From assembly GCA_046760905.1 (NCBI GenBank), contig JBHIFB010000005.1, positions 1 to 46,165 of the forward strand: a stretch of 46,165 nucleotides of DNA, in the 5' to 3' direction. How positions within the stretch are numbered: the first letter of the stretch is position 1; the number at the start of each line of letters is the position of its first letter. Below the pieces are notes generated by a model. The model saw nothing but the letters and a program-made list of their open reading frames with translations. It searched no databases and was not told the DNA's origin. Positions 33,255 through 41,788 of the stretch are shown piece by piece. This stretch comes from JBHIFB01 sp046760905 (GTDB lineage Bacteria; Gemmatimonadota; CAZMKB01). The translations under genes and the position numbers were made by a program.

Positions 33255-34295
33255 ATGGATGTGAAACTTGATGGTTTTGTTCTACCGAAGCGTGTAGAGA
33301 AGGTCTCGGATGCTTTCACTGAATCGTATGGAGAGTTTCTGGTCCAGCCTTTGGAACGGGGTTTCGGAGTAACTCTGGGTAATGCGATGAGGAGAATTCT
33401 CCTCTCATCGATAGATGGTGTCGCAGTATGGGGAATTCGTGCAAAAGGGATTTTACATGAACTGTCCTCTCTCCCGGGCGTCACCGAAGATATGCCCGAT
33501 ATAGTGCTGAACTTCAAGCAGTTGGTTCTTGTGATGGATGAAGAAACTGACGAGGAGGTTCTGCATTTAAAGGTTACAGAGCCCGGTGACGTTATAGCTT
33601 CAAATATAGAAGAAAACCCGAAGGTGAGAATAGTTAATCCCCAGCTGCACCTCTTCACACTTCAAGATAAGAAGACCATTGAGATGGATATCTACGTGAA
33701 GCGCGGGAGAGGTTACGTTCCTGCCAATCAACATAATGTTGAGGAAGTGAGTGAGATTGGATTCATAACGGTTGATTCCCTCTTCAATCCGGTGACGAAG
33801 GCGAACTTCGTTGTAGAAAGTGCGCGCGTGGGGCAAAGGACTGATTACGACAAGCTCATTCTTCAGGTCTGGACGAACAAGGCGATCAAGCCCGAGGAGG
33901 CGGTTTACCGTTCCGCTTCGATCCTGCTGAAACATGTGGATTACTTCCTCTCCTTTGAAGAGGCGAAGAGGGCTAGATCTCCGGAAGATGATTTCAAGGC
34001 CAACAGATTGAGGGAATTGCTCTCGAGGAGTGTGGATGAATTGGAACTCTCTGTTAGATCGGGGAATTGCCTCAAATCATCCAATATAAGAACGCTTGGC
34101 GATCTGGTCCAGAAAACCGAGGCAGAGATGCTCAAGTTCAAAAACTTCGGTAAAAAATCTCTCAAGGAGATCGAAGAAGTCCTTTCCCGATACGATTTGA
34201 AATTCGGACTTGTGATAGAGGAGGGGCCGGAAGGGGAAATCAGCATCAAAGAGCCCTCCGAAGAGGAAACGGAGGATCAGCCTGAAGATAAATAG
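33255..34295 (+). CDS. rpoA: RNA polymerase alpha subunit
   Basis: Assembly platform of RNA polymerase. The N-terminal domain has QPLERGFGVTLGNAMRRILLSSI and the C-terminal HhH domain has SNIRTLGDLVQKTEAEMLKFKNFGKKSLKEI. The tail is acidic. Candidate starts are ATG 33237, 33240 and 33255. The last is the only one with a G-rich potential ribosome-binding site and gives MDVKLDGF and 346 residues. Confidence 0.97.
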   Translation: MDVKLDGFVLPKRVEKVSDAFTESYGEFLVQPLERGFGVTLGNAMRRILLSSIDGVAVWGIRAKGILHELSSLPGVTEDMPDIVLNFKQLVLVMDEETDEEVLHLKVTEPGDVIASNIEENPKVRIVNPQLHLFTLQDKKTIEMDIYVKRGRGYVPANQHNVEEVSEIGFITVDSLFNPVTKANFVVESARVGQRTDYDKLILQVWTNKAIKPEEAVYRSASILLKHVDYFLSFEEAKRARSPEDDFKANRLRELLSRSVDELELSVRSGNCLKSSNIRTLGDLVQKTEAEMLKFKNFGKKSLKEIEEVLSRYDLKFGLVIEEGPEGEISIKEPSEEETEDQPEDK

Positions 34296-34319
34296 TGGAG
34301 GAAGGAGAAGGGAAAGAAT

Positions 34320-34739
34320 ATGAGGCATCGTAAGAAAACGAGAGTTCTGAAATTGGGCAGGACCGCGAGCCATAGGACAAGTATGCTTCGGAACTTGGCG
34401 ACGAGCCTCTTTGAGCATGAGCGGATTAGAACCACCGAGAGCAAAGCGAAGGCGCTGCAGCCATTTGCGGAAAACCTGATAACAATGGCGAAGAAGGGAG
34501 ATCTCCACACGAGGAGACTCGTAATCCGTACTATAAGAAGAAAAGATATAGTGAGTAAGCTATTCGAAGACATATCGAAGAGGTTTTCCGATAGAAGCGG
34601 TGGGTACACTCGTATCATAAAGTTGGGGAACCGCCACGGTGATAATGCGAACTTATCTCTGATCGAGCTCGCTGAACTATCCGAGGAAGTTCAAAAAGGC
34701 AAGGTGAAAGAGAAGAAGACTAAGACTCAGGGTAAATAA
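34320..34739 (+). CDS. rplQ: 50S ribosomal protein L17
   Basis: Last gene of the alpha cluster, 139 residues. Starts MRHRKKTRVLKLGRTASHRTSML, then RIRTTESKAKALQPFAENLI. The C-terminal tail is Lys-rich. No terminator follows; the next gene starts eight bases later. Confidence 0.97.
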   Translation: MRHRKKTRVLKLGRTASHRTSMLRNLATSLFEHERIRTTESKAKALQPFAENLITMAKKGDLHTRRLVIRTIRRKDIVSKLFEDISKRFSDRSGGYTRIIKLGNRHGDNANLSLIELAELSEEVQKGKVKEKKTKTQGK

Positions 34740-34747
34740 GGATTACA

Positions 34748-35926
34748 GTGAAAGCTCTTTTTCCGCGAGTTCTGCTTCCATCCTTCCTTCTGCTTATCAT
34801 TGCTTCTTCAATTCCGGCAGGTCAGTCTAAAGGAGCGAAAAAATCAGGTTCTATTTGGATCGTCAGACATATTCTCACTTCCAGGAGCGCTATCGATAAG
34901 GCTGTTAGGGATCTGGAAGATACCGGAATGGAACATGCATTCGTTCAAGTGTCTGGAAGGCTCCACTCGTATTTTCCCTCCAGCATTCTGCCCATCGCGG
35001 AGGAATTGGAAAGAAGCTGTGACCTGGAGGATCCTTTTGGATACTTCGTATCTGAAGCCAGGAAAAGAAAAATAAAGATACACGCCTGGATGAACGTCTT
35101 CTTCGCATGGTCCAGTGAAGGAAGACCGAAATCTCCTGAACATCCATTCAACAAAAATCCCGGTTGGTTCGTCTATTACAAGGATGGCATTTCAACGCGT
35201 AAGATGCCTATCAGTGTACTTCAGACAAGAGATATACCTGGGTATTTCATTTCTCCAGTCCATCCCTCTTTTGTCAATCTGATGAAGCGATACGTGGAGG
35301 AGATCGTTACGAAGTATGAAATAGATGGAATACATCTCGATTATATGCGGTATCCATCGAGGGACACAGGTTTCGGAGAGATGGAGAGAACCTTGTTTGA
35401 GAGACAATACTACGTAGATCCAATCCTGCTCTTCAAAGACGAAGAAACTTTAAGCGAGCGGTTCGGCAGGGCAGGTATCAAGGACCTAAAAGGGAAGTGG
35501 ACTCTTTTTAGAGCGGCCCTCGTGCAAGATGCAGTCAAATCAATCCGAGATGTTCTCGAGCGGTCTGGGCAGGAAGTTACCCTGTCTGCGGCTGTTTTAC
35601 CGGATCCGGATTCGGCCAGGGTTTTCTACGGCCAGGACTGGGAAAGCTGGCTTGGTGAGAATATCGTTGATTTCGTCGTTCTTATGAGCTACTCATCGAA
35701 TATGGGTCAATTCGTTGCGTTCCTTGACAATAACACGGTGAAATCAAATGCGGATAGGATCATCGCAGGGATCTCGACCTACAATCAGCCTCTGGAAACA
35801 GCTTTAGAGGAAGCAAGATTTGCCTTAGACGCCGGGTTTGCGGGCGTGTGTTTCTTCTCCTACAACGATCTCTCCTCGAAGAGAAGATCACTTCAGCCGA
35901 TCAAGCAATTGCTAATTGACCGGTGA
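34748..35926 (+). CDS. Secreted GHL10-family (glycosyl-hydrolase-like) protein
   Basis: 392 residues, starting at GTG 34748 with AAGGA upstream. A hydrophobic signal peptide (about residues 5-25, LLPSFLLLIIASSIPAG) implies export. The rest looks like a TIM barrel of the GHL10/DUF187 type. KIHAWMNVFF, the motif DGIHLDYMRYP (193-203) with a candidate catalytic Asp, LSAAVLPDPD and VVLMSYSSNMGQF are typical of that family, some members of which act on cell-wall or polysaccharide glycans. The substrate cannot be read from sequence. It is only eight bases from rplQ, so it may be read through from the alpha operon. Confidence 0.8.
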   Translation: MKALFPRVLLPSFLLLIIASSIPAGQSKGAKKSGSIWIVRHILTSRSAIDKAVRDLEDTGMEHAFVQVSGRLHSYFPSSILPIAEELERSCDLEDPFGYFVSEARKRKIKIHAWMNVFFAWSSEGRPKSPEHPFNKNPGWFVYYKDGISTRKMPISVLQTRDIPGYFISPVHPSFVNLMKRYVEEIVTKYEIDGIHLDYMRYPSRDTGFGEMERTLFERQYYVDPILLFKDEETLSERFGRAGIKDLKGKWTLFRAALVQDAVKSIRDVLERSGQEVTLSAAVLPDPDSARVFYGQDWESWLGENIVDFVVLMSYSSNMGQFVAFLDNNTVKSNADRIIAGISTYNQPLETALEEARFALDAGFAGVCFFSYNDLSSKRRSLQPIKQLLIDR

Positions 35927-36023
35927 TACGATAAACTTATTTCTAAGGATTTAGCGGTTCAATTCTTCCGGTCTGGATGGCAGAGTAGCTTGTTTGCCCC
36001 ATACAATGGCTCCGGATTTTCAT

Positions 36024-36079
36024 CTAGGCTCGCTTGCAGAGCCCGGGACCCGCCGTGAGCCACTAGGGTTAGGTTTTTT
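36024..36079 (+). terminator. Possible terminator in the convergent gap
   Basis: The 164-base gap 35927-36090 separates convergent genes. CTAGGCTC (36024-36031) can pair with GAGCC plus TAG (36057-36066, small bulge). GGCTC can alternatively pair with GAGCC at 36039-36043. A six-T run follows at 36074-36079. The hairpin is not compact, so this is a weak call. Confidence 0.3.
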
Positions 36080-36090
36080 GCAGGGAGGGA

Positions 36091-37902
36091 CTACGGCGCT
36101 GAGTAGCCGAGTTCATTAGCCCTCCGGTAGAGCGCTTCTGCTCTTTGATCGTCTCCCATCCTGGAATATATCTCGGCAAGTATCAGGCAGTAGTCGCCTG
36201 CCGAAGGTTCAAGCTCCAGTGCCTTTTCGTAATAGTATGCAGCCTTCGAGTAATTCTCCCCTTGGAAGTGAAGATTGCCGAGGTTGCAATAAGCATCCGT
36301 GAGGTTTGGATTAAGCTCAACAGCCTTCTGAAACTGGGCGCGGGCATTCGGAATGTCCTGAAGCTTGTTGTAGATCATCCCGATCAGGTTACGGGCCAGG
36401 GCGTTTGTTGGGTCTTGGGCGATGACCTCCTCGAGGAGTCCGAGGGCTTCGTCGATCCTGCCTTCCCTCATTGCTTGCCGGCTGATATTGATGCGGTCAT
36501 GTAGAGCTATCATTTCCTTAGGGTCCCTGAGAGAGGCATTTTCGCGGACCGGCGGAGCCCCCGAGATATAACCGAGGGATTCGAGCCTCTCCCTGTCCTG
36601 AGTCGAGAGTTCGGCACTTTCAGCGAGGACAGATTCCTGGGCTGGTTTTTCCGAGATCATCGTCTCCAGCAATTCAGCCAGCCTCGTGGCCACTTCCCTT
36701 TCGGTATCGAAGAGGTTTTTTGTCTCAAGCCGGTCTCTGGACATGTCATAAAGTTCAGGCTCCGGTGCCTTTATGTACTTCCACCTTGCTCCCCTCAGAC
36801 TGTATACCTGGCTCCATCCGTAGTTCAGATAAGGGAACAGGCTTTCACTGTAGATGAACCTCTCACCGCTGCCTTTGCCACCTATGATGTCGACCAGGCT
36901 CACACCGTCCAATCCATCGACGGGTCCAATCTCGAGGAACTCCAAAATCGTGGGAAGCACATCCGCGAGGGAAACCACGTCATTGACAATTACACCTGCC
37001 GGTATCCTTCCAGGCCAGCTCATGATGAGTGGGACTCTAGTGGTCGAATCATAAATGAAGATGCAGTGGGTATATTCCTTGTGCTCTCCCAGGCTTTCAC
37101 CATGGTCCCCAACGATAATGACGAGGGTGTTGTCAATCAATTCAAAATCCCTGAGTTTCTCCATGACAGAGCCGATGTTCTCATCAACAAATGCTATCTC
37201 GCCATAGTAGGGCCTTCCTCTGTATTTCATCGAGTAAGGAGGGGGAGGAGTGTATGGGTAATGTGGATCGAAGTAGTGTATCCAGAGGAAGAATTTTTCA
37301 TCGGAGTTTTCCCTGAGCCACGATATGGCCTTCCTCGTGACAACAGAGGCCGTTCTCTCCGCCACTTCCCTCTCCCTAATGCGGTTGTCCTCTACATTTG
37401 ATAAGACACTGGCGAAGGCTTTAGTTGGCTTCGGGAGTTCATCGTCGTAGTAATCAAATCCCTGATCGAGGCCACGGCTGGAGTCGAGGACGAATGCACC
37501 GACAGTAGCAGCCGTTCTGTATCCATTCTCCTTGAGAATCTCGGCAAGGGTCAGTGCTTTTTCAGACAGCCTGTAGGTCGTGTTGTCGCGCACCCCGTGG
37601 TTGTTGGGGTAGAGTCCTGTCAATATCGTCGTGTGCGACGGCAGGGTAAGCGGTGCGGGTGCTATCGCTTTCTCGAACAGGACCCCCTGTGCAGCCAGAA
37701 AGTCTATATTGGGCGTATTTATTCCCCTGTGGCCGTAGCACCCTAGCCGATCGGCCCTGACCGTGTCGAGACTGATGAGAATTACATTCGGCCTTCTGTA
37801 TTTCCCGCCGGGTGTGCAAACAGCAGCGGTCGTTAGAAAAAACAGGGATATGATGAAAAGCAGCGTCCTGGAGCTATCGACCTGTGATGTGCTTTTCCTC
37901 AC
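36091..37902 (-). CDS. Sulfatase-like alkaline-phosphatase-superfamily protein with TPR tail
   Basis: 603 residues. An N-terminal hydrophobic segment (residues 13-29) suggests export or membrane anchoring. The hydrolase domain begins at PNVILISLDTVRADRLGCYG with metal-ligand D46 and has DHGESLGEH near residue 265. The nucleophile site reads T86-L-P-S-H where true sulfatases have Cys/Ser-x-Pro-x-Arg. It therefore cannot carry a formylglycine there and may be a phosphoesterase or transferase using Thr. From about residue 465 there are several TPR units (EALGLLEEVIAQDPTNALARNLIG and following). GTG start overlaps the upstream protease stop as GTGA. Last gene of the operon. Confidence 0.88.
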   Translation of the reverse strand: MRKSTSQVDSSRTLLFIISLFFLTTAAVCTPGGKYRRPNVILISLDTVRADRLGCYGHRGINTPNIDFLAAQGVLFEKAIAPAPLTLPSHTTILTGLYPNNHGVRDNTTYRLSEKALTLAEILKENGYRTAATVGAFVLDSSRGLDQGFDYYDDELPKPTKAFASVLSNVEDNRIREREVAERTASVVTRKAISWLRENSDEKFFLWIHYFDPHYPYTPPPPYSMKYRGRPYYGEIAFVDENIGSVMEKLRDFELIDNTLVIIVGDHGESLGEHKEYTHCIFIYDSTTRVPLIMSWPGRIPAGVIVNDVVSLADVLPTILEFLEIGPVDGLDGVSLVDIIGGKGSGERFIYSESLFPYLNYGWSQVYSLRGARWKYIKAPEPELYDMSRDRLETKNLFDTEREVATRLAELLETMISEKPAQESVLAESAELSTQDRERLESLGYISGAPPVRENASLRDPKEMIALHDRINISRQAMREGRIDEALGLLEEVIAQDPTNALARNLIGMIYNKLQDIPNARAQFQKAVELNPNLTDAYCNLGNLHFQGENYSKAAYYYEKALELEPSAGDYCLILAEIYSRMGDDQRAEALYRRANELGYSAP

Positions 37903-40232
37903 TTTAGAACAACCATTTTACGGGTGCTTGACTCCTCACCCCAGGTCAACTTATAAAGGTACATCCCGGATGGCACACTGTTTCCCCACTTGTCCCTGCC
38001 GTCCCATTGCACCGTATGAAAGCCAGGGGCAAGATACTTATCGAGGAGTTCGGCAACGAACTGTCCTCTAAGATTATACACACTTAAAACCACTTTTTCC
38101 TCTTCCTTTCCGTTAGCCGCATCTTCCGGGATCGAGAACCGTATTGTAGTCTGCGGGTTGAAAGGATTCGGGAAGTTCTGTTCGAGTGCGAAAACCCTGG
38201 GAAGTATGCCGGTTTCCTGCTCATCTTGCTCAACGCCCGTGGGAACATCTTCCAGCCAGTCGAGGATGACCTTCATAGCCTTTCTTCTGCTCGCTATCGT
38301 ACTGTCGGATGGATTAGGGCGGTTCAATGCTTCGAATCCAAATGAAAGAATGGCGATCCTGGCTTCGTTCGTAGATCCGAGATCCTTCTCAACGATTGCG
38401 GCGATGCCGAGGTTTGTGGTATCAACGGGGCTCGAGGTGTAGTACATGGTACCGAAGGCATTTCCGAGGGGAGAGATTATGTCCTTGGATGTCTGGTTGT
38501 TTGCACCTCCGTTACCTGCAAATAGGAGCTTCTCCAGCTGGTTGCCAATAGCCGTTCCTTGTACGCCTCTTCCAAAACTTACGGTGTTCGCAATGTTCCC
38601 CTGATAGGAGACATGGAGTGCCTCTTTGACCAGTGAGGAATCTTGAGACCACAGATCCTCAACGATATTCTGTCCTGTGAGGAGTATCCTTCCCCCCTCA
38701 TCGAGATGTGCCATGAGGCTGTCAAGCTCTTCAATCGTGATTGTGCTCTCTGCTTCATCACCGGTGAACCACACCAATGTAACGGGCGAAGGCCATTTTC
38801 CCAATGAATAGGTTGCACTCGTCTCCCTGTGATAGACATCGAATCTGACCCAGGTCCTTCCAGAACTATCTATTGCGGGACTGAAGAAATCCTCATAGCT
38901 CTCTCCACCATCATCGTCCACAAGGAAGACTTCGGCCGGAGAGAGTGTAAGGTCCAGGACGGTTGGTGACCCTTCTACCACCTCGATAACTGAATCTACC
39001 ACAGTAGATAGCGGATAGGGGATGACAGCGAGCTTTTCGAATCCAGTATATTCGATAAAAGGCGGGAGGGACACCGGTATGTCTGTAAAGGAGAATTCAC
39101 CGGTTTCCGCCGAGGTGAAAGCCGTGTCATAGGGTTCACCGTTTTGCATGAGGACGACAGCTCCGAGTATCCCCTCCTGAGTGTCTTCATCCGTAAGAGT
39201 ACCGGTAATCGAACTGAATGCCCCCGGGCTCAGGTCCATATCTACGACCATTGTATCGATACCCGTGAACTCGACCTGGATAGAGTCCGGATTATAGCCG
39301 GTCTTGAAAAAGACGACATTGAAAGCCGGCTCCATGGTTACTATTTCGAAAAAACCATCCTGATCGGTCTGGACTCCTCCACCGACGTATCCCGCACAGG
39401 CCGAACCGTTTCCGGGAAGAGGATCGGGCAATGTACCGTAAACAAGGGTGTCCTTGGCCACAGCCGTTGAGGCCGTCACGAGAGCTCCAGCTATCGGATC
39501 GCTGGTATCGCCATCTCTAACAGTTCCTCTGAGCATCCATTTCGGATACGCAAGCGTGAGAGCAGCCATGTCATCGAGTTCGAGGCTTTCGTCGGAAGTT
39601 CCATTGCCTGATATATAACCCCACATTGTAGAACCGGAGCAGTCCGGACCGCACCCCGGGGGACCTCCCTGCCAGCAGTGGGCAAGGCCGAGTCCGTGAC
39701 CGAGTTCGTGAATCGTCACGCCGAGGACGCTGAGTTCACCTCCCCCTGGCGGCCAACCCCAGTCGAATCCAACATCATTGAAGATAACATCAAAGGCCGT
39801 AATAGCCTTGTCAGACCCGAATGTAACTCCCCAGTTTCCCGAGGTGAATGCCAGGGTGTTGCTGCCGGGAGGAAACTGGTCCGGATCGTTGCTGAAGCTC
39901 ACCACGTTCACCCCGTCTGAAAGATTGACTTCGTTGATAGGTGTGAAGCCGCTGTCTACTATCGTGAGGTAAGCTGAGCTCACCTCTTCCCAACCGTCAT
40001 ATGCGGCCCGAATGCCCTCCCAGAGGTCTGGATCTGTCTGATCATTTATCCAAAGCGGTACTGGCAGATCCTCGTATCGCCACTGAGAGGGATCCTGAGT
40101 GCAGCAGTCCTCCCTGTTTCCTGGCCCCCCCAGACCACCGCGTATGAGGCAGAAGCAGATCGCTTCGCCCGTAATCGTAAAGAGAAGCAATGGCACAAGT
40201 AGCATAACGGTGAATTTCTTGACACTGCTCAT
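37899..40232 (-). CDS. Secreted matrixin-type metalloprotease with FlgD/T9SS-like C-terminal domain
   Basis: 777 residues with a signal peptide (VMLLVPLLLFTITGEA). The metzincin zinc motif HELGHGLGLAH has H175, E176, H179 and H185, followed by a possible Met-turn (M203 in STMWGY). Two carboxypeptidase-regulatory-like beta domains follow (GTVRDGDTSDPIAGALV; GTLTDEDTQEGILGAVV). The end reads FALEQNFPNPFNPQTTIRF and later GMYLYKL, the FlgD-like/type IX sorting-type module common in FCB bacteria. It is expected to be exported to the surface or beyond. It lies in an operon with mazG and the sulfatase-like gene, overlapping the latter by four bases. Confidence 0.88.
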   Translation of the reverse strand: MSSVKKFTVMLLVPLLLFTITGEAICFCLIRGGLGGPGNREDCCTQDPSQWRYEDLPVPLWINDQTDPDLWEGIRAAYDGWEEVSSAYLTIVDSGFTPINEVNLSDGVNVVSFSNDPDQFPPGSNTLAFTSGNWGVTFGSDKAITAFDVIFNDVGFDWGWPPGGGELSVLGVTIHELGHGLGLAHCWQGGPPGCGPDCSGSTMWGYISGNGTSDESLELDDMAALTLAYPKWMLRGTVRDGDTSDPIAGALVTASTAVAKDTLVYGTLPDPLPGNGSACAGYVGGGVQTDQDGFFEIVTMEPAFNVVFFKTGYNPDSIQVEFTGIDTMVVDMDLSPGAFSSITGTLTDEDTQEGILGAVVLMQNGEPYDTAFTSAETGEFSFTDIPVSLPPFIEYTGFEKLAVIPYPLSTVVDSVIEVVEGSPTVLDLTLSPAEVFLVDDDGGESYEDFFSPAIDSSGRTWVRFDVYHRETSATYSLGKWPSPVTLVWFTGDEAESTITIEELDSLMAHLDEGGRILLTGQNIVEDLWSQDSSLVKEALHVSYQGNIANTVSFGRGVQGTAIGNQLEKLLFAGNGGANNQTSKDIISPLGNAFGTMYYTSSPVDTTNLGIAAIVEKDLGSTNEARIAILSFGFEALNRPNPSDSTIASRRKAMKVILDWLEDVPTGVEQDEQETGILPRVFALEQNFPNPFNPQTTIRFSIPEDAANGKEEEKVVLSVYNLRGQFVAELLDKYLAPGFHTVQWDGRDKWGNSVPSGMYLYKLTWGEESSTRKMVVLK

Positions 40233-40259
40233 ATCATGCCTCCTAATTCATGGAAACTC

Positions 40260-40823
40260 TCACATCTTTTTCAAATATAATCTTATCTCTGAGAGAAAGT
40301 CATTCAGGTAAACTTTATCAGGTCTAATCCTTTGCGGAAGCGGCTCTAAAGTCACCGGGTCTGTGTGAATCGCCTCGAAGGATGGCCCGCTAACGTATTT
40401 TGTCCCGGTGGATGGATCCAATTCTATATCGTATTTGCCATAGAAGATACCGAGGACGCCATAGTAGCCCGTCTGTCCCAGAGGTCCGGCAAACAGTAGG
40501 ACCTCGTCGCCGAGTTCATAGATGGGAGCACCCGGGACAGTGACGGTCTCATCGTCAACAGTTCCCCCCATCTGTCTCAGGGTGATGTAATCACCATGAA
40601 TCTCACCCTTCAGAGATGTCGTCACCCTGACTTTGATGTAAGTATATATGGTGGCGTGAGACTGGTCGAAGCCGGAAAATACGTCCTCGACTTCGCCTAC
40701 GACTATGACGGTTGCTCTTCTCGTGAGTTCTTCCTCACTCAGGGGAAGGACTGTGATGGCAGAAGCGCCGGAATAGAAACCGAGAATGAGCGCGATCGAG
40801 GTGGCGAGGAATTTGAGTTTCAT
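40260..40823 (-). CDS. Small exported protein of unknown function
   Basis: 187 residues with a clear signal peptide (LATSIALILGFYSGASA). The mature part is beta-rich: VIVVGEVEDVFS, YTYIKVRVTTSLKGE, DYITLRQMGG, GDEVLLFAGPL. This resembles short secreted proteins often found near extracellular proteases, but I cannot name the family with confidence. ATG at 40823 has GGAGG upstream, inside the mazG stop region (gap of one base). It precedes the metalloprotease by 27 bases, suggesting a shared extracellular role. Confidence 0.75.
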   Translation of the reverse strand: MKLKFLATSIALILGFYSGASAITVLPLSEEELTRRATVIVVGEVEDVFSGFDQSHATIYTYIKVRVTTSLKGEIHGDYITLRQMGGTVDDETVTVPGAPIYELGDEVLLFAGPLGQTGYYGVLGIFYGKYDIELDPSTGTKYVSGPSFEAIHTDPVTLEPLPQRIRPDKVYLNDFLSEIRLYLKKM

Positions 40824-40824
40824 A

Positions 40825-41622
40825 TCAGACCTCCTTTTCCATTTTCCTCTTCTCTTCTTCTTTTATGGTGTCCCATATTGCATCAAGCTCCTCAAGCTCA
40901 GCCTGCTCTATATCGATCCCCTTTTCTCGAGCGACATTCATAAGTGAATCGAACCGTGCCGCAAATTTCTGGATGGCCAGACGGAGGGAATCATCAGGGT
41001 GATAACCGAGGAGTCTTGAGACATTCACGACGGCGAAAAGCAGATCGCCGATCTCCATTTCGAGGTCCCTCTTGTCCTGGTGCACGTACTTATCCCTGAC
41101 CTCTTCGAGCTCCTCCCTCACCTTCTCGAAAGCGCCTGTTGGTTCGTGCCAATCGAAGTTGAGTCTGCTCACCCTCTCCTGGAGCCGGTAAGCTTTGAGT
41201 AAAGGCGGGAGTGAAACCGGGAGCCCATCGAGCACTCCTTCCATATCTTTCTCGCTTCGCTCGTTCTTTTTAATTATCTCCCAATCGCTTTCACAATGAG
41301 CAGTTTCATCACCGCCGAAAAGGTGAGGGTGCCTTCTCTTCATCTTTTCCGATAGGTGACCGAAAATATCTTCTCTTTTCAGTTCACCTTTCTCCTCTGC
41401 CATCACTATCTGGAAGGCGCAATGTAGCAATACATCTCCGAGCTCTTCGATTTTCTTTCTGTTGTCTCCGGATTCGATGGCATCAAGGAGTTCGTAGCAT
41501 TCTTCGAGGAAGTATGGACGTAGGCTTCGTTCATCCTGTTCCCCATCCCACACGCATCCAGATGGTGATCTCAGGAATTTCACCAGCTCCAGGATCGCTT
41601 CGAAAGATAATGCGTCTCTCAC
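40825..41622 (-). CDS. mazG: Nucleoside triphosphate pyrophosphohydrolase MazG
   Basis: House-cleaning enzyme hydrolysing NTPs and dNTPs to monophosphates. 265 residues, with tandem MazG domains. The first has LRSPSGCVWDGEQDERSLRPYFLEECYELLDAI and EELGDVLLH (the EExxE...ExxD metal site). The second begins near residue 160 and has EELEEVRD and EIGDLLFAVVNVSRLL. GTG start at 41622 follows GGGAGGAG. First gene of the - strand operon; its presence with secreted proteins is functionally odd. Confidence 0.96.
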   Translation of the reverse strand: MRDALSFEAILELVKFLRSPSGCVWDGEQDERSLRPYFLEECYELLDAIESGDNRKKIEELGDVLLHCAFQIVMAEEKGELKREDIFGHLSEKMKRRHPHLFGGDETAHCESDWEIIKKNERSEKDMEGVLDGLPVSLPPLLKAYRLQERVSRLNFDWHEPTGAFEKVREELEEVRDKYVHQDKRDLEMEIGDLLFAVVNVSRLLGYHPDDSLRLAIQKFAARFDSLMNVAREKGIDIEQAELEELDAIWDTIKEEEKRKMEKEV

Positions 41623-41656
41623 CTCCTGCTCCTCCCTTTTAACAAGCTTAGGTACT

Positions 41657-41686
41657 AATATAAGACTGTTCAGTAATGCAATGCAA
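41657..41686 (-). promoter_or_regulatory. Promoter of the mazG operon
   Basis: On the - strand, TTGCAT (41686-41681) and TATATT (41662-41657) are separated by 18 bases. The predicted start is near 41650, about 28 bases before the mazG start codon. It is divergent from the promoter of the alr group. Confidence 0.5.
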
Positions 41687-41759
41687 GTTAAACCTTAATT
41701 ATAGAGCTGGCCTTTCCTCTCGAATGTCCCGGGAGCCACACATTTTTTCTATCTTGCAT

Positions 41760-41788
41760 TTGACTGATTGGACATGTATGATTATAAG
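41760..41788 (+). promoter_or_regulatory. Promoter of the alr group
   Basis: TTGACT (41760-41765) and TATAAG (41783-41788) with 17-base spacing. Transcription would start near 41795, downstream of the ATG at 41768, so that ATG cannot be the alr start if this promoter is used. Confidence 0.5.

Noticed and set aside
35927..36080. Cobalamin-riboswitch-like fragment on the - strand (ATGAAAATCCGG followed by GCC)
   Set aside because: Only a short stretch resembles the consensus; the other conserved blocks are missing, and it lies behind the end of the - strand operon and not in front of a gene.
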